Source of the DNA: an endosymbiont of Galathealinum brachiosum
GTDB taxonomy: Bacteria; Pseudomonadota; Gammaproteobacteria; SZUA-229
Reading direction: 5' to 3'
DNA length: 64,000 bases
Assembly (NCBI GenBank): GCA_003349885.1
Contig: QFXC01000002.1
Location: 191,850-255,849 of the forward strand
Of the stretch, positions 15,121 through 24,880 are shown piece after piece. The translations under genes and the position numbers were made by a program. The notes under the pieces are model-generated. The model ran no database searches, was not told the DNA's origin, and was given only the letters and a program-made list of their open reading frames with translations. The stretch's first letter is position 1, and the number at the start of each line of letters is the position of its first letter.

Positions 15121-17256
15121 TTAAAATTTATAATATAAACCCACTGTAATCAAACGGCCAGGTTGTGGGGCTTCAGGAAGAGTCGTGAAAGTTGTAAAGT
15201 GTGTTGCATGACTATGCTTTTTATCAAATAAATTATAGATATCTGAAACAATATTCAAATTTTTAGTCAATACGACTTCAGCATGCAGGTCTGTTACAAA
15301 ATAACTATCCGTTTGTAACCGCTTCGTTGGTTCAGCTGGGTCTGCCTGATTATTATTTGAATCATCTACCCAATATATCTGGGGTGTTAATGTATATTTA
15401 TTTCTATAAATAAAACTTGCCCCCCCTTTTATTTTATATTCTGAGATTAATGGCAAATTAGTTTTAACTGAATTTTCTTCTAGTCGTCCATTAACAAAAG
15501 AAATATTAAGCCAGCTTTCAATATGTAAAGAATTAAAACTGCTTATATTTTCCAGACTTAAATCAGCACCATAAATATCCAGTTCTCCTGAATTTTTATT
15601 ACTATTTGTAAAACCTATTTCAGCGCCGGGAATAAATTGCTGTGGAACAGGGTCAGCACTCAGCCTGACGACACTATCTATACGTGTGTAATAAGGTGCA
15701 AATTTAATATGAGTATTATGCTCAAACCAGTGTTCATATGTAAATTCAAGTGTTTGAAGTTCTTCGGGTTGTAACTCAGGGTTTGGTGCCTGAAAAAAGA
15801 AACTTTCCCATAAACCAGTCGTGCTATTAAAACCGGAAAAATCGCCAAAGTTTATAAATGCATTTTCAGATGAGGGCGCTAAATATGCCTGCCCATAGAG
15901 CAATTTAACAAGATTCTTATCGTTCGGTTTATAAATTGCGGAAACACGTGGATTAGTACTACTTCCATGAAAGCTATCATTATCATAGCGTATTCCGGTT
16001 ACCAGCCGCCATTGATCATTTATTATCCAGTTATCCTGTAAATACACTCCTACATTTTCATGATTATTCTCAAATAAAACCAGAGGCAGTGTTGTGCCCG
16101 GGTAATTAAAGTTTTGCTGATTAACTGATAATGACGTATTGTAAGGCGTGGGTAGATCTGCACCTACAGGAATAGTATTAATATCATCATATACCGCACC
16201 AAACGAAATCTTATGATCTTCGTTCAGGTTATATATAAAGTCCTGATTAAATGAAATCCGTTCCGTTAATTCATATTTATATAATGGTACAAAATCTGTA
16301 AACAGGTTATTAAAGTTTGTCCCATTACCCAGTTCAAACGACATTAATGTCAATAAACTTGTACTGTGAAGTTTATCAGTTATATCGGCCTGAAAACTCC
16401 CATATAAATTAGCTATTGTAGTTTCTCCTATACTCGATGTATCAAAAGCATCAACATCAGATCTGGGGGCGTAATAGTTAGATGCTTCCATCTGAGAAAA
16501 ATTAAAACCAAAATCCCAATGATTCTTTATTTTTATTTTTGCAAAAAACGAATTCTCTTTTGTCTGAGAAAAGTCGAAAGGATTGCCTGTAGGTGAAACA
16601 TCACCTGCAGGATAATACTCCGGAAAATCCTCTGCGAACTCAAATTCATTAGACTGATATCCCTGCCCACCCAAACTCAGATGTACACCATTATCCATTT
16701 TTTTACTGAAATGAAAGTAACCCTGTTTATACCCGTCTTCACCAGTTGAAATCTGTGTTTCTACTAATTCTTCTTCCATTGTTATGATATTTATCACACC
16801 CATAAATGCATCGGCACCATAACTTACAGAAGATGGCCCCATTAAAATCTCAACCTGTTTTGCATAATAAACCGGGAAATTAAAAGACATGTTAATTGCT
16901 TCTCCTCCAGCAGATGAAAGACGAACTCCATCCTGAAGCAGTAGGAATTTATTGTTTCCTGCATGACCACGCATTGTTACTGTTGTTGGGGAGTTTAATA
17001 AAGAGTAGTTTTGAATATCTACACCAGGCAGTGATTTTAATATATCACCGATATTTCTATAACCGCGTTTTAAAATTTGTTCACGGCTAATAACATACAT
17101 ATTTGCGGGGCTGTCTTTAAGATTTTCGACGTACTTTGACGTAGTGGTAACTTCAACATTTAAAAGGTCGTCAAGAGACATGGATAAATATTCATCAAAT
17201 TCATCCGCCTGTAACGATGAAACGACCAGTAATGACAATAACAGTAACCTGCTCAC
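15121..17256 (-). CDS. TonB-dependent outer-membrane receptor
   Basis: The 711-residue receptor has a signal peptide (MSRLLLLSLLVVSSLQA) and a TonB-box/plug region. The plug runs from about 30 to 165 with DSPANMYVISREQILKRGY and GPSSVSYGADAFMGVINIIT. A 22-strand-type barrel follows and ends GRLITVGLYYKF. It imports a chelate or small molecule using TonB energy. The plug resembles those of receptors lacking a clear siderophore assignment. No riboswitch or Fur-like box was recognised upstream, so the ligand cannot be given. Confidence 0.92.
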   Translation of the reverse strand: MSRLLLLSLLVVSSLQADEFDEYLSMSLDDLLNVEVTTTSKYVENLKDSPANMYVISREQILKRGYRNIGDILKSLPGVDIQNYSLLNSPTTVTMRGHAGNNKFLLLQDGVRLSSAGGEAINMSFNFPVYYAKQVEILMGPSSVSYGADAFMGVINIITMEEELVETQISTGEDGYKQGYFHFSKKMDNGVHLSLGGQGYQSNEFEFAEDFPEYYPAGDVSPTGNPFDFSQTKENSFFAKIKIKNHWDFGFNFSQMEASNYYAPRSDVDAFDTSSIGETTIANLYGSFQADITDKLHSTSLLTLMSFELGNGTNFNNLFTDFVPLYKYELTERISFNQDFIYNLNEDHKISFGAVYDDINTIPVGADLPTPYNTSLSVNQQNFNYPGTTLPLVLFENNHENVGVYLQDNWIINDQWRLVTGIRYDNDSFHGSSTNPRVSAIYKPNDKNLVKLLYGQAYLAPSSENAFINFGDFSGFNSTTGLWESFFFQAPNPELQPEELQTLEFTYEHWFEHNTHIKFAPYYTRIDSVVRLSADPVPQQFIPGAEIGFTNSNKNSGELDIYGADLSLENISSFNSLHIESWLNISFVNGRLEENSVKTNLPLISEYKIKGGASFIYRNKYTLTPQIYWVDDSNNNQADPAEPTKRLQTDSYFVTDLHAEVVLTKNLNIVSDIYNLFDKKHSHATHFTTFTTLPEAPQPGRLITVGLYYKF

Positions 17257-17628
17257 ATCGCCCTCATTCTGACAATTATTGAGAATTCAGCCTTACCATT
17301 GTATCGATATAAGTTTAGTATATTAACTATAAAATCAATAAGTTAACCAAACTCAACGACAATACTCATAGTACGATTATAGTCCATAACAACCATTATT
17401 GATTATAGAATTCTAATTAGAGTTAACGAGTGATCTATTTGCAGACAAAGCGATTATAAAAAGTATGCCGTAGCATAAGCATACTTCCAGTCCGCCATAC
17501 TTAGCCAGTTATTTAGCTTGCATGAAATAAGGGAAGAAGAAAATGACACTTTTATTTAATAACTATGAATAAAGAATAACAGTATTATTCAGCGCTATAA
17601 TTTTTGTAAGCAGAAATATACCGGATAA
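17257..17628. other. intergenic region upstream of the TonB receptor gene
   Basis: The 372-bp stretch is AT-rich. It holds the receptor's promoter side near 17257-17400 and the hairpin at 17461. No coding frame, riboswitch or repeat copy was seen. Confidence 0.5.
17461..17486 (-). terminator. terminator for the AlkD-like gene
   Basis: AAGTATGC (17461-17468) and GCATACTT (17479-17486) form an 8-bp stem. On the minus strand it is followed by TTTTTATAA. It lies 143 bp downstream of the AlkD-like stop. Confidence 0.6.
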
Positions 17629-18732
17629 TTACTTTACAAGTTCAAAATTATTTTTTTCAAACTCATTGCCATTAACAATGATTGAAACCTGATGAAGCCC
17701 TTCATGAAACTTTCGTGTTGTAATTAATTTAAAGGACTGTTTTCGATTGATTAGTGTTATCGAATTATTCTCATATAGTTTTTCACTAATTTTATATACT
17801 TTTTTAGAAAGAGTACCGTTCGCTTTCTGATAATAAAGCCCATATTCCAGTCTTAATTTTGTATCTTTATTATTGTTATTTGATAATTGAAAAGTGAATT
17901 CCAATACACCTCCAATTTTAACTACAGGTGAAATAATTTCAAATTCATCTATATCAATATTTTTGGTAGAGCCAAATCCAAATACCTTCATTACTTCTGG
18001 TTCACCCTGTTTCAGAAGTGTTCTACTGCCATGTTTAATGACCCAGTCAGTATTTTCAGTTTTACCCTGCCATTTTTTAATCAGAGAAATAACAACTTCC
18101 GGATTGTCCTTTGCAATATCATTCAGGTTATTTGCAACACTTTTTCTTACGTATGCAGAATCATCGTTTTTCAGGTTTTCTAAAACAGGTAAAACAGAAG
18201 ACGGGTTTTCTTTTAACAAGGGTAAAGCCATTGCCCATGGCAAGCGCGGGCGACAGCCTTCAGTGGAAAAACGCCTGACATCATGATTTTCATGTTTTGA
18301 CCAGGCTAACATTTGCTTCATCATCTTATTAGGATATTCAATAATAAAGGGCCGTACTGCAAACTCACAACTGGTAAATTGAGTGATTTTTTCGAATGCA
18401 TTTACTGATACTTTATAATTCTGTAAACCATATTGCTCTATAAAATCTGGTAGAAACATATACTCCAGGGCTAAAGTACACTGGTTCTCTTTAAGATGGT
18501 TTATTAATTCAAGTATTTTGTCTACAGCCTGATTATAATTATCGGGAAGATAATTTTTTAACACCGTAGAGATATGCCGCATACGCTGTTTTAACTCTCT
18601 ATTATCCCACTCATCGTCATATATCTCTTTCAGAAAAGCGCTCGAATCAAAATCTGGTATGACCCGCCTTAATACATCAGTAAAACCATCGAAAAAACGC
18701 TGGTTATAAATATTTTTAAATGGTTCCGCCAT
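17629..18732 (-). CDS. DNA alkylation repair protein-like (HEAT repeats)
   Basis: The 367-residue protein has helical HEAT-like repeats from about 100 to 240 with RRFSTEGCRPRLPWAMALPL, the pattern of the AlkC/AlkD alkylpurine glycosylase superfamily. The C-terminal about 100 residues are beta-rich (VKIGGVLEFTFQLSNNNNKD), as in members with an immunoglobulin-like extension. It probably removes or recognises alkylated bases. No SOS box or Ada-type operator was recognised. Confidence 0.8.
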   Translation of the reverse strand: MAEPFKNIYNQRFFDGFTDVLRRVIPDFDSSAFLKEIYDDEWDNRELKQRMRHISTVLKNYLPDNYNQAVDKILELINHLKENQCTLALEYMFLPDFIEQYGLQNYKVSVNAFEKITQFTSCEFAVRPFIIEYPNKMMKQMLAWSKHENHDVRRFSTEGCRPRLPWAMALPLLKENPSSVLPVLENLKNDDSAYVRKSVANNLNDIAKDNPEVVISLIKKWQGKTENTDWVIKHGSRTLLKQGEPEVMKVFGFGSTKNIDIDEFEIISPVVKIGGVLEFTFQLSNNNNKDTKLRLEYGLYYQKANGTLSKKVYKISEKLYENNSITLINRKQSFKLITTRKFHEGLHQVSIIVNGNEFEKNNFELVK

Positions 18733-18876
18733 TAATCTGATCCTAATTTTAAATTTTATACTATTTTTTATTTTTACTTATTTATCATTAAGTTAACAAC
18801 AACTAAGCACATTATAAAATTTTAATATTCTATACAAAACACATTAAAAATCTTCAATTAATGCTATTCTACACTT

Positions 18877-19578
18877 ATGTACAGAACGTTAATCCTAACA
18901 TTATTATTGCTCCCACTGCCCCTAACAGCAGAGTCTTATCTGTTTTCTGGTGGCTCCAGAAATGTTGCTATGACTATCGCTTCAGAAGTACTGATCAAAG
19001 CATACTCAAATGCTGGAATAGATATAGAACCTGTTTTTCTTAATCTTGAAGAATCACTTCAGCAATCAAATGCCGGAATAACAGATGGCGAACTTGCACG
19101 AATTGAAAAAATATCAGATATCTATCAAAATCTGATGCAGGTACCTGTCTCTATCGTTTCAGTTGAGGCGGTAGCATTCAGTAAAAAACCATCATTATTA
19201 ATAGATAAATGGGAAGACTTACGTGATCATAAAGTCGTTATTATCAAAGGTGCAAAATTCATAGAAACAGCAACTGAACATCTCCCTGTACAAAAAGCGT
19301 TAAGTGCTCAGGGAGCATTTGATCGCCTGAATAAAGGCCTGGTAGATATTGTCGTTTTACCTAAACTGGCTGGCTGGAGTATTATTCATAGGAAAAAATA
19401 CAAAAACATCAGAATGGTGAGTGCTTCATTAAAAAAAATGAAGTTGTATCACTTTGTACATAAGAAAAACCGTCATTTAATTCCTGTCATCACTCCACAT
19501 CTAAAAGAGATGGAGAAAACCGGTGAAATTTCATACATTCGTAATACTCAATTACGACGACTGTCTAAAACCTTTTAA
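18877..19578 (+). CDS. periplasmic solute-binding-like protein
   Basis: The 233-residue protein has a signal peptide (MYRTLILTLLLLPLPLTAES) and the fold pattern of family-3 solute-binding proteins: ITDGELARIEKI, VEAVAFSKKPSLLIDKWEDL and LNKGLVDIVVLPKLAGW. No permease or ATPase gene is adjacent. Orphan proteins of this type often serve as sensors or have lost transport partners. The ligand is unknown. Confidence 0.75.
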   Translation: MYRTLILTLLLLPLPLTAESYLFSGGSRNVAMTIASEVLIKAYSNAGIDIEPVFLNLEESLQQSNAGITDGELARIEKISDIYQNLMQVPVSIVSVEAVAFSKKPSLLIDKWEDLRDHKVVIIKGAKFIETATEHLPVQKALSAQGAFDRLNKGLVDIVVLPKLAGWSIIHRKKYKNIRMVSASLKKMKLYHFVHKKNRHLIPVITPHLKEMEKTGEISYIRNTQLRRLSKTF

Positions 19579-19596
19579 ATACTTACAATAGCTTAA

Positions 19597-20172
19597 CTAT
19601 CTGTTTATTATAGCCAGTTGACGGTCATGAACTCTCGCCATTGTAATTAAACCTGTAATCGCACCAAGTAGCGCCATCGCCATATCTGACTGTGTATCCC
19701 AGATATAACCCTGCGTTCCCAGAAAGGCTTCTGCATTCTCCCCTGTTGCCAGAGCAACCCACCACTCCAGTAGCTCATAAAAAGCGCTAAAAGCCAGACA
19801 AAACGAAACGATAAAGACAAACTGCCATACTTTACCTGCCACCACCTGTTTTCTGATAATTATTTCTCTTGTTATTAATGCAGGAATAAAACCCTGAGCA
19901 AAATGCCCTACCTTGTCGTAGTTGTTTCTCGATGAACCTGTCAACTCACTCAGATAATCAAATAACGGGACTTCAGCATAGGTGTAATGCCCCCCAACCA
20001 TCAAGATAATGCAATGAATCAGTATTAATAAATAAACCAGAGGCGTTAATCTAAACGTTTGATACGTCGCCAGCAGAATAATTGCGCCAGTAACAGCAGG
20101 AAAAACTTCCAGACCCCAGGTGAACTGATCTTTAGGTGATATACCGGACCAGAGTAAAGTAGAACAGAACAT
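19597..20172 (-). CDS. DUF2238 inner-membrane protein, YjdF-like
   Basis: The protein has at least 191 residues and six or so membrane helices. It has the family patterns YDKVGHFAQGFIPALITREI and FYELLEWWVALATG...GTQGYIWDTQSDM. The ATG at 20172 has no clear ribosome-binding site. The frame is open upstream to about 20212, where a rare ATT codon sits behind GAGGAA, so the true start may be about 13 residues earlier. Function unknown. Confidence 0.82.
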   Translation of the reverse strand: MFCSTLLWSGISPKDQFTWGLEVFPAVTGAIILLATYQTFRLTPLVYLLILIHCIILMVGGHYTYAEVPLFDYLSELTGSSRNNYDKVGHFAQGFIPALITREIIIRKQVVAGKVWQFVFIVSFCLAFSAFYELLEWWVALATGENAEAFLGTQGYIWDTQSDMAMALLGAITGLITMARVHDRQLAIINR

Positions 20173-20318
20173 AAATGCCCAGAGATATTTCCAGAGATAC
20201 TTAATAACCTGTTCCTCATTTTAAATTATATTTATAATCCACTCTATACAATATTTTCTCACACTAAAAGCATCATCCTTACACACCCGCAATTAGAAAC
20301 CATTTGGTTAACTTTAGC

Positions 20319-20645
20319 TCAATAATGAATAGCTAACCATATGGTCTCTAACTGAGGATGTGTCCAGCTGACTTTATGTTTTGTATGTGCTGGTATATTG
20401 ATATAACTACCTTCTTTCAGACTGACTTCTCTATTTTCAAAAGCAATAATTGCCTCACCTTTTATAACCACCACCCATTCATTCAGATCCTGATCATACC
20501 AGCCTGTTTCTGGCGATATATGACCTTTTGATACAATCCGTTCAACCTTGATATTCTCACTGCTTAATAAAACTTCTATAAGCTCTTTATCGAGACTGTC
20601 CGGAACCTCTGAAAACAGGTTGTTTTCATCTGTTTTTTTTATCAT
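20319..20645 (-). CDS. small cupin-domain protein
   Basis: The 108-residue protein has one cupin domain: GWYDQDLNEWVVVIKGEAII, then GSYINIPAHTKHKVSWT, with His residues near 90-92 suited to metal binding. It resembles small cupins with a W-V-V-V-x-x-G motif that bind or isomerise small molecules. The start overlaps the end of the upstream transporter-like gene by 4 nt, so the two are translationally coupled. Confidence 0.85.
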   Translation of the reverse strand: MIKKTDENNLFSEVPDSLDKELIEVLLSSENIKVERIVSKGHISPETGWYDQDLNEWVVVIKGEAIIAFENREVSLKEGSYINIPAHTKHKVSWTHPQLETIWLAIHY

Positions 20646-21559
20646 AAACTAGCTCCCCAGCGATATTGCCAGAAAACACCTATCGAATCGTAATCAGTAC
20701 CTGTACGTGTACTCAGCCCCGCACTCATCAATATTTTAATAGAATTGTATTTATTAACAGGTATGGCTGCTGTAAAGCCTGTGCGTGAATTATTCTGCAA
20801 ATCATTACTTACAACACCATCGACTCTGGTTTCTCCGCCGGTAAAATATGTCACTCCGTAGGATAGCCATATTTTATTCTTGAACGTGTATGTCAGATGT
20901 CCCTGCATTGAATATACCGGTTCCTGATGACGCGTTTTACTGGTATCAAACTCATTATTTTTCGTATAAAACGTTGTTGCAAGTGAGCCTTCCAGAATCC
21001 AGCGATTTATCGCTTTCGATACACCTAATTCAGGTTTAATTGACCAACGGTTTGTTCCAATATTAATGAGTTTATCCTTATCATAATGCCCCAATGGTGG
21101 AGTTACTTTTATTGTAAAACCGGCAATCGTATCCTGTTTATATGTTCTAAACTCCTTTAAATTCAGAGCAGGTGCACCATAAAAATTAAGACTAAAGTAT
21201 AGTGCCGGATCGGCCAGGCCTTTAGTATCTCGTATACGAAACTCTCCATCTACCAGACCCTGCGCATATAAAGTCGCATAAGGTAATACGATACCGGCTT
21301 TGGCTGACATTCCCGCTACATCAAGTGTTCGTAAATAACCTGTTACGCTTACATTTGTCCGTGAACTTGCATCTGTAACAGGTAGTGCAGGATCAAATAA
21401 AAGACCACCTTCTGAATGCTGGAAACCTATAACAGCAAAATTTAAACCTGTCGGAGCACTTGAATACGCTCTGGGCTCAAGTTCCTGCGCTACTATAGTT
21501 GGCTGATTAAGCAGATAAATTATAAAAACAAGAATACTCTTGCGTATTTTTTTATTCAT
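20642..21559 (-). CDS. MetA-pathway/phenol-degradation-type outer-membrane transporter-like protein
   Basis: The 305-residue protein has a signal peptide ending near IVAQ and a barrel-like body with a C-terminal strand FWQYRWGASL. PRAYSSAPTGLNFAVIGF at the N-terminus is typical of the putative transporter family (Phenol_MetA_deg). It may be a channel for hydrophobic compounds. It is coupled to the cupin gene downstream. Substrate unknown. Confidence 0.78.
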   Translation of the reverse strand: MNKKIRKSILVFIIYLLNQPTIVAQELEPRAYSSAPTGLNFAVIGFQHSEGGLLFDPALPVTDASSRTNVSVTGYLRTLDVAGMSAKAGIVLPYATLYAQGLVDGEFRIRDTKGLADPALYFSLNFYGAPALNLKEFRTYKQDTIAGFTIKVTPPLGHYDKDKLINIGTNRWSIKPELGVSKAINRWILEGSLATTFYTKNNEFDTSKTRHQEPVYSMQGHLTYTFKNKIWLSYGVTYFTGGETRVDGVVSNDLQNNSRTGFTAAIPVNKYNSIKILMSAGLSTRTGTDYDSIGVFWQYRWGASL

Positions 21560-21902
21560 ACCTGTTTACTGCGTTCTCTAATGTAAGGGTTACCACAATA
21601 TATAACTTTTTCAGTAAAATTTAACTTTAACAGTCGTTTTAAACTGTTCACCTCTCATGAATCTTTACATATTTTATCATTAAGACTTATCACGATAACA
21701 TTTGCATCACCTGATACATGATATTTTGTCATTTCGTATAGTTTCATGATGGTATGTAGTAACAAGGATAATAAAAAATACAGCTTATTAATTTCATAAA
21801 TCACACCTGAACAATATAATCTAATCAGATTAGCATCAGAAAATGCTGTTATAGCGAGCTATCACAATATCTTTACCATTTATAAGAATAAATTTCAGGC
21901 AT
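21560..21902. other. non-coding region upstream of the porin-like gene
   Basis: I see no coding frame, repeat copy or recognised binding site here. The strong hairpin at 21903 follows. Confidence 0.45.
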
Positions 21903-21933
21903 AAAAAAAGGGGCTAAAAAGCCCCTTTTTTTA
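21903..21933. terminator. strong bidirectional terminator
   Basis: GGGGCT (21910-21915) and AGCCCC (21920-21925) form a GC-rich stem flanked by A and T runs on both sides. It ends the minus-strand gene for the basic protein at 21948, 15 bp after its stop. Confidence 0.85.
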
Positions 21934-21947
21934 TATTCTGCTAATAA

Positions 21948-22199
21948 TTACTTCTTCTTAGCAGCACGCTTTTTACGACGTTTCTTTGTTTTCTTTTTAG
22001 CAGATTTAGCTGCAGCAGGAGCAGCAGCTGCGCCGCCCATACCTTTAACTAGTGCATCAGCACGTTTAGTTGTTTCTTTAGCATCAGCTGAAACAGCTTT
22101 AGCTTGTGCTTTTACTTCTGCTAGTTTTGCTTTTAATGCTACTAATGGATTTGCTTTCTTAGCAACTTTTTTCTTAGCTTTTCTTTTCTTTGCGGCCAT
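21948..22199 (-). CDS. Lys/Ala-rich basic (histone-like) protein
   Basis: I use the ATG at 22199 (83 residues); a GTG nine bases upstream is also in frame. The N- and C-termini are lysine/arginine clusters (AAKKRKAKKKVAKK and AKKKTKKRRKKRAAKKK). Between them lies a short amphipathic helical part (NPLVALKAKLAEVKAQAKA) and an alanine-rich linker. The composition resembles bacterial H1-like proteins, suggesting nucleic-acid binding. It is followed by a strong terminator, fitting a highly expressed single gene. Family not firmly recognised. Confidence 0.75.
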   Translation of the reverse strand: MAAKKRKAKKKVAKKANPLVALKAKLAEVKAQAKAVSADAKETTKRADALVKGMGGAAAAPAAAKSAKKKTKKRRKKRAAKKK

Positions 22200-22312
22200 T
22201 TTAAACACCAGGGTTGTTAATAAAATTGGGTCTCATATTCTCTAATTAAAAAGCATACGATTGAATGTATTGTAGCTAGTTTTTTAACTTTATCAAATAA
22301 CATTTAAATAAC

Positions 22313-22699
22313 TTACAATTCTTTGAATATTTCAGCTTCAGAATGAGCTAAAAGTAAGGCATTTTTCTCCGTTTTTTTCAAACCATTTACAACCAGCGCG
22401 TATGAATGATCAATCATCTTTTTAATTTCATTTTTCGGGATACTTTCATCTAAAATTACAGTATTCCAGTGTAATTTATTCATATGATAACCGGGTATCA
22501 CCGCTTCAAATACATCACGTAATGCTGCGGCTCTATAGGGTTCACATTTTAAATTCATATTAGCAACACCATCTCTTTTAGATAATGTTGCATACATCTT
22601 ACTTTTAACCTTAAACACTGCTACATCAGGCCCAAACGGAAAATCTTTCCTCGATTCAGGTTTACTCAACAGATATTTTTCAGCTGTTTTATATTTCAT
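22313..22699 (-). CDS. MmcQ/YjbR family protein
   Basis: The 128-residue protein has the YjbR pattern: an N-terminal YLLSKPESRKDFPFGPDVAVFKV, a central KMYATLSKRDGVANMNLKCEP and a late GYHMNKLHWNTVILD. Members have a double-wing DNA-binding-like fold, but their role is not established. No operon partner is evident. Confidence 0.88.
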   Translation of the reverse strand: MKYKTAEKYLLSKPESRKDFPFGPDVAVFKVKSKMYATLSKRDGVANMNLKCEPYRAAALRDVFEAVIPGYHMNKLHWNTVILDESIPKNEIKKMIDHSYALVVNGLKKTEKNALLLAHSEAEIFKEL

Positions 22700-22772
22700 A
22701 TTTCGTCTCTATTCAGACTTTTTTATGCCTATTTTTATATTAATTTTACCTGACAATCACAGCTATACAGGT

Positions 22773-22988
22773 TTAATCAAAGTACTCCGCATCTTTTCTT
22801 ACTTCATTAGATAATTTCTGTAATTTATCTGCCATTTTTTCTAAGTGTTCGACTAATGCGGTATCAATACCCGCCTCTATTAACAGTGTTAGCTCATCAT
22901 AATGTTCTACAGATAAAGAATCTCCTGTCTGTTGAACTAAATCACGGAAACGATCTGTAATTTTTTGTGCATGTTCTGTTTTATGCAT
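22773..22988 (-). CDS. small hypothetical protein downstream of PPK2
   Basis: The 71-residue soluble, acidic, helical protein contains LTLLIEAGIDTALVEHLEKMADKLQKL. It begins 2 bp after the PPK2 stop on the same strand, so it is almost certainly co-translated with the kinase. I do not recognise the family. It could be an accessory or regulatory partner of PPK2, which is inference. Confidence 0.65.
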   Translation of the reverse strand: MHKTEHAQKITDRFRDLVQQTGDSLSVEHYDELTLLIEAGIDTALVEHLEKMADKLQKLSNEVRKDAEYFD

Positions 22989-22990
22989 GA

Positions 22991-24028
22991 CTATTTAGCC
23001 TTTTCTGTTGTGGTTTCATCTTCAACCTCTGGTGCTTTCTTATTGTCTTTTCGAGTCCTGATTTTGGCTTTCTCTGGAACCGGTTTTTCACTCTCTGCTT
23101 TCATTTCATCGGTTAAATCTGTAACAATAGGTGGCTTTTCTAACCTGTGCTCTCCTGCTTCATAAATTGTTTCAGCTGACCCTACAATTAAAGAGTTTGG
23201 AGAGTTGGCAATATTGACATTCTTATTTGGGTAATCAAGATCGTTTAGAAGGAAACGCATGGCATTAATACGCGCGCGTTTCTTGCAATCTGATTTAACA
23301 ACTGTCCATGGCGCATCTGCTGTGTCCGTATAGAAAAACATAGCTTCTTTGGCTTCTGTATAATCTTCCCACTTATCCAGAGATGCCAGATCAATCGGGC
23401 TTAATTTCCATTGTTTTAACGGATCTCGTCTGCGCCCCTGAAAACGTCGAAACTGTTCATTACGGCTCACTGAAAACCATAATTTATATAACTTAATTCC
23501 ACTGCGAACTAACATTCGCTCTAACTCTGGCGCCTGGCGCATAAACTCGAGATATTCACCCGGTTTACAAAAACCCATCACTCGCTCAACACCCGCCCGG
23601 TTATACCAGGATCTATCTAACATCACTATTTCACCTGCACTGGGCATATGCTGTAAATATCGCTGAAAATACCACTGCCCCTGCTCAAATTCAGTTGGCT
23701 TTTCCAGTGCAACAACACGAGCTCCACGAGGGTTCATATGCTCCATCATACGTTTTATTGTGCCTCCCTTACCTGCTGCATCTCGCCCTTCAAACAAAAT
23801 CAAAATTTTCTGTCCGGTTTCTTTCACCCAGCCCTGCATTTTTAACAGCTCTATCTGTAATTCCTTCTTTAACGATTCATACTCATCTCGTTTCATCTTT
23901 GATGTATATGGGTAGTTAGCATCTGGAAATATCTTGCCTTTACCTAACTTTTTAGCTGATTCGGTTAGTGTCTGATCTTCCCTGTCTGCAGATATTTTTG
24001 GCATGCTGAAATTGGCATCATTTGTCAT
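22991..24028 (-). CDS. ppk2: polyphosphate kinase 2 (PPK2 family)
   Basis: The 345-residue protein has the PPK2 core: Walker A FEGRDAAGKGGTIKRM (about 84-99), the lid motif region, Walker B VMLDRSWYNRAGVERVMG (about 142-160) and the RRRDPLKQWKLSPIDL segment. PPK2 enzymes transfer phosphate between polyphosphate and nucleotides, usually charging GDP or ADP. A charged C-terminal tail (about 300-345) extends past the core. The small gene at 22773 follows directly. Confidence 0.95.
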   Translation of the reverse strand: MTNDANFSMPKISADREDQTLTESAKKLGKGKIFPDANYPYTSKMKRDEYESLKKELQIELLKMQGWVKETGQKILILFEGRDAAGKGGTIKRMMEHMNPRGARVVALEKPTEFEQGQWYFQRYLQHMPSAGEIVMLDRSWYNRAGVERVMGFCKPGEYLEFMRQAPELERMLVRSGIKLYKLWFSVSRNEQFRRFQGRRRDPLKQWKLSPIDLASLDKWEDYTEAKEAMFFYTDTADAPWTVVKSDCKKRARINAMRFLLNDLDYPNKNVNIANSPNSLIVGSAETIYEAGEHRLEKPPIVTDLTDEMKAESEKPVPEKAKIRTRKDNKKAPEVEDETTTEKAK

Positions 24029-24229
24029 CTATTTTCCCCATATAAGAATATTAATTCATCTTCAAATTATAGACCTTCTATATCGTATTTTTGCATTTGT
24101 GAACATTCCCTTGATTTGTAGCAACTTCTTGCTAAAACACGATTTTAAGCTCAAAATTATATTGTCAAAGATCAATAAGAAAAGCCCTTTTCAGACTTAA
24201 ACTTAACGTGTGTAAATGAGGAAAATGCC

Positions 24230-24754
24230 ATGAGTAAAAAATCACCTGATTCGTTTCCTACTGAAGGTATGAGCGAGGCTTACGAAAAACTGCTAAAGCT
24301 AAGCATGAAGGAATTCAAGCTTATTGAGGGTAAAACCGGCCCGTTATTGCATAAATTAATTGATAAAAGCAGTGAAGCTTTATCTGAGCTGGATGAACTT
24401 ACAAAAGAAGAATCTGAAAAGATCTCAAAGTACCTTAAGCGAGATCTTAAAGAAGCTGCTAATTATATGTCTGAAGGTAACAATGACTTTAAAAAATGGC
24501 TTGCCATTGATACTGATATTATTGAAACCTATCTTTTTGATCTTTTCAAACAAGCCGCCGACCAGACGACTATTGAACTGGCACAGCTTAAGGCTGATGC
24601 AGAAAATGCACGATATCATACAGGTGAAATTACCGGACCTGGTGTTCTCGTTTGTGATGTATGTGGTGAAAACCTGCATTTTCATAAAGCAGGCCATATT
24701 CCTCCGTGTGCTAAATGCAAAGGAACCTATTTTCATCGGATGATTTGCAGGTGA
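24230..24754 (+). CDS. zinc-ribbon protein, YbeL/DUF1451-like
   Basis: The 174-residue protein has a long helical N-terminal region (about 10-135) and a C-terminal zinc ribbon with CDVCGENLHFHKAGHIPPCAKC, four cysteines in two CxxC pairs. This order matches the DUF1451/YbeL family of unknown function. GAGGAAAATGCC provides the ribosome-binding site. It diverges from PPK2. Confidence 0.88.
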   Translation: MSKKSPDSFPTEGMSEAYEKLLKLSMKEFKLIEGKTGPLLHKLIDKSSEALSELDELTKEESEKISKYLKRDLKEAANYMSEGNNDFKKWLAIDTDIIETYLFDLFKQAADQTTIELAQLKADAENARYHTGEITGPGVLVCDVCGENLHFHKAGHIPPCAKCKGTYFHRMICR

Positions 24755-24768
24755 ATAGATTAAGGATT

Positions 24769-24865
24769 TTGCTACAGAGATACCGGGAATACAGAGAAAA
24801 AGATATATAAATTATAAACAGGTCGAGTTGAAGCTCAACCTGAAAAGTTCTGTGTCTCGGTGGCA
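24769..24865. repeat. extragenic inverted repeat, TGCTACAGAGA family, copy 1
   Basis: The left arm starts TTGCTACAGAGATACCGGGA and the right arm, read in reverse, starts TTGCCACCGAGACACAGAA. The centre holds a second inverted repeat (GTTGA...TCAAC). A second copy with the same arms is at 53591-53679. No coding potential. Confidence 0.5.
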
Positions 24866-24880
24866 ATAAGCGTTTAATTC

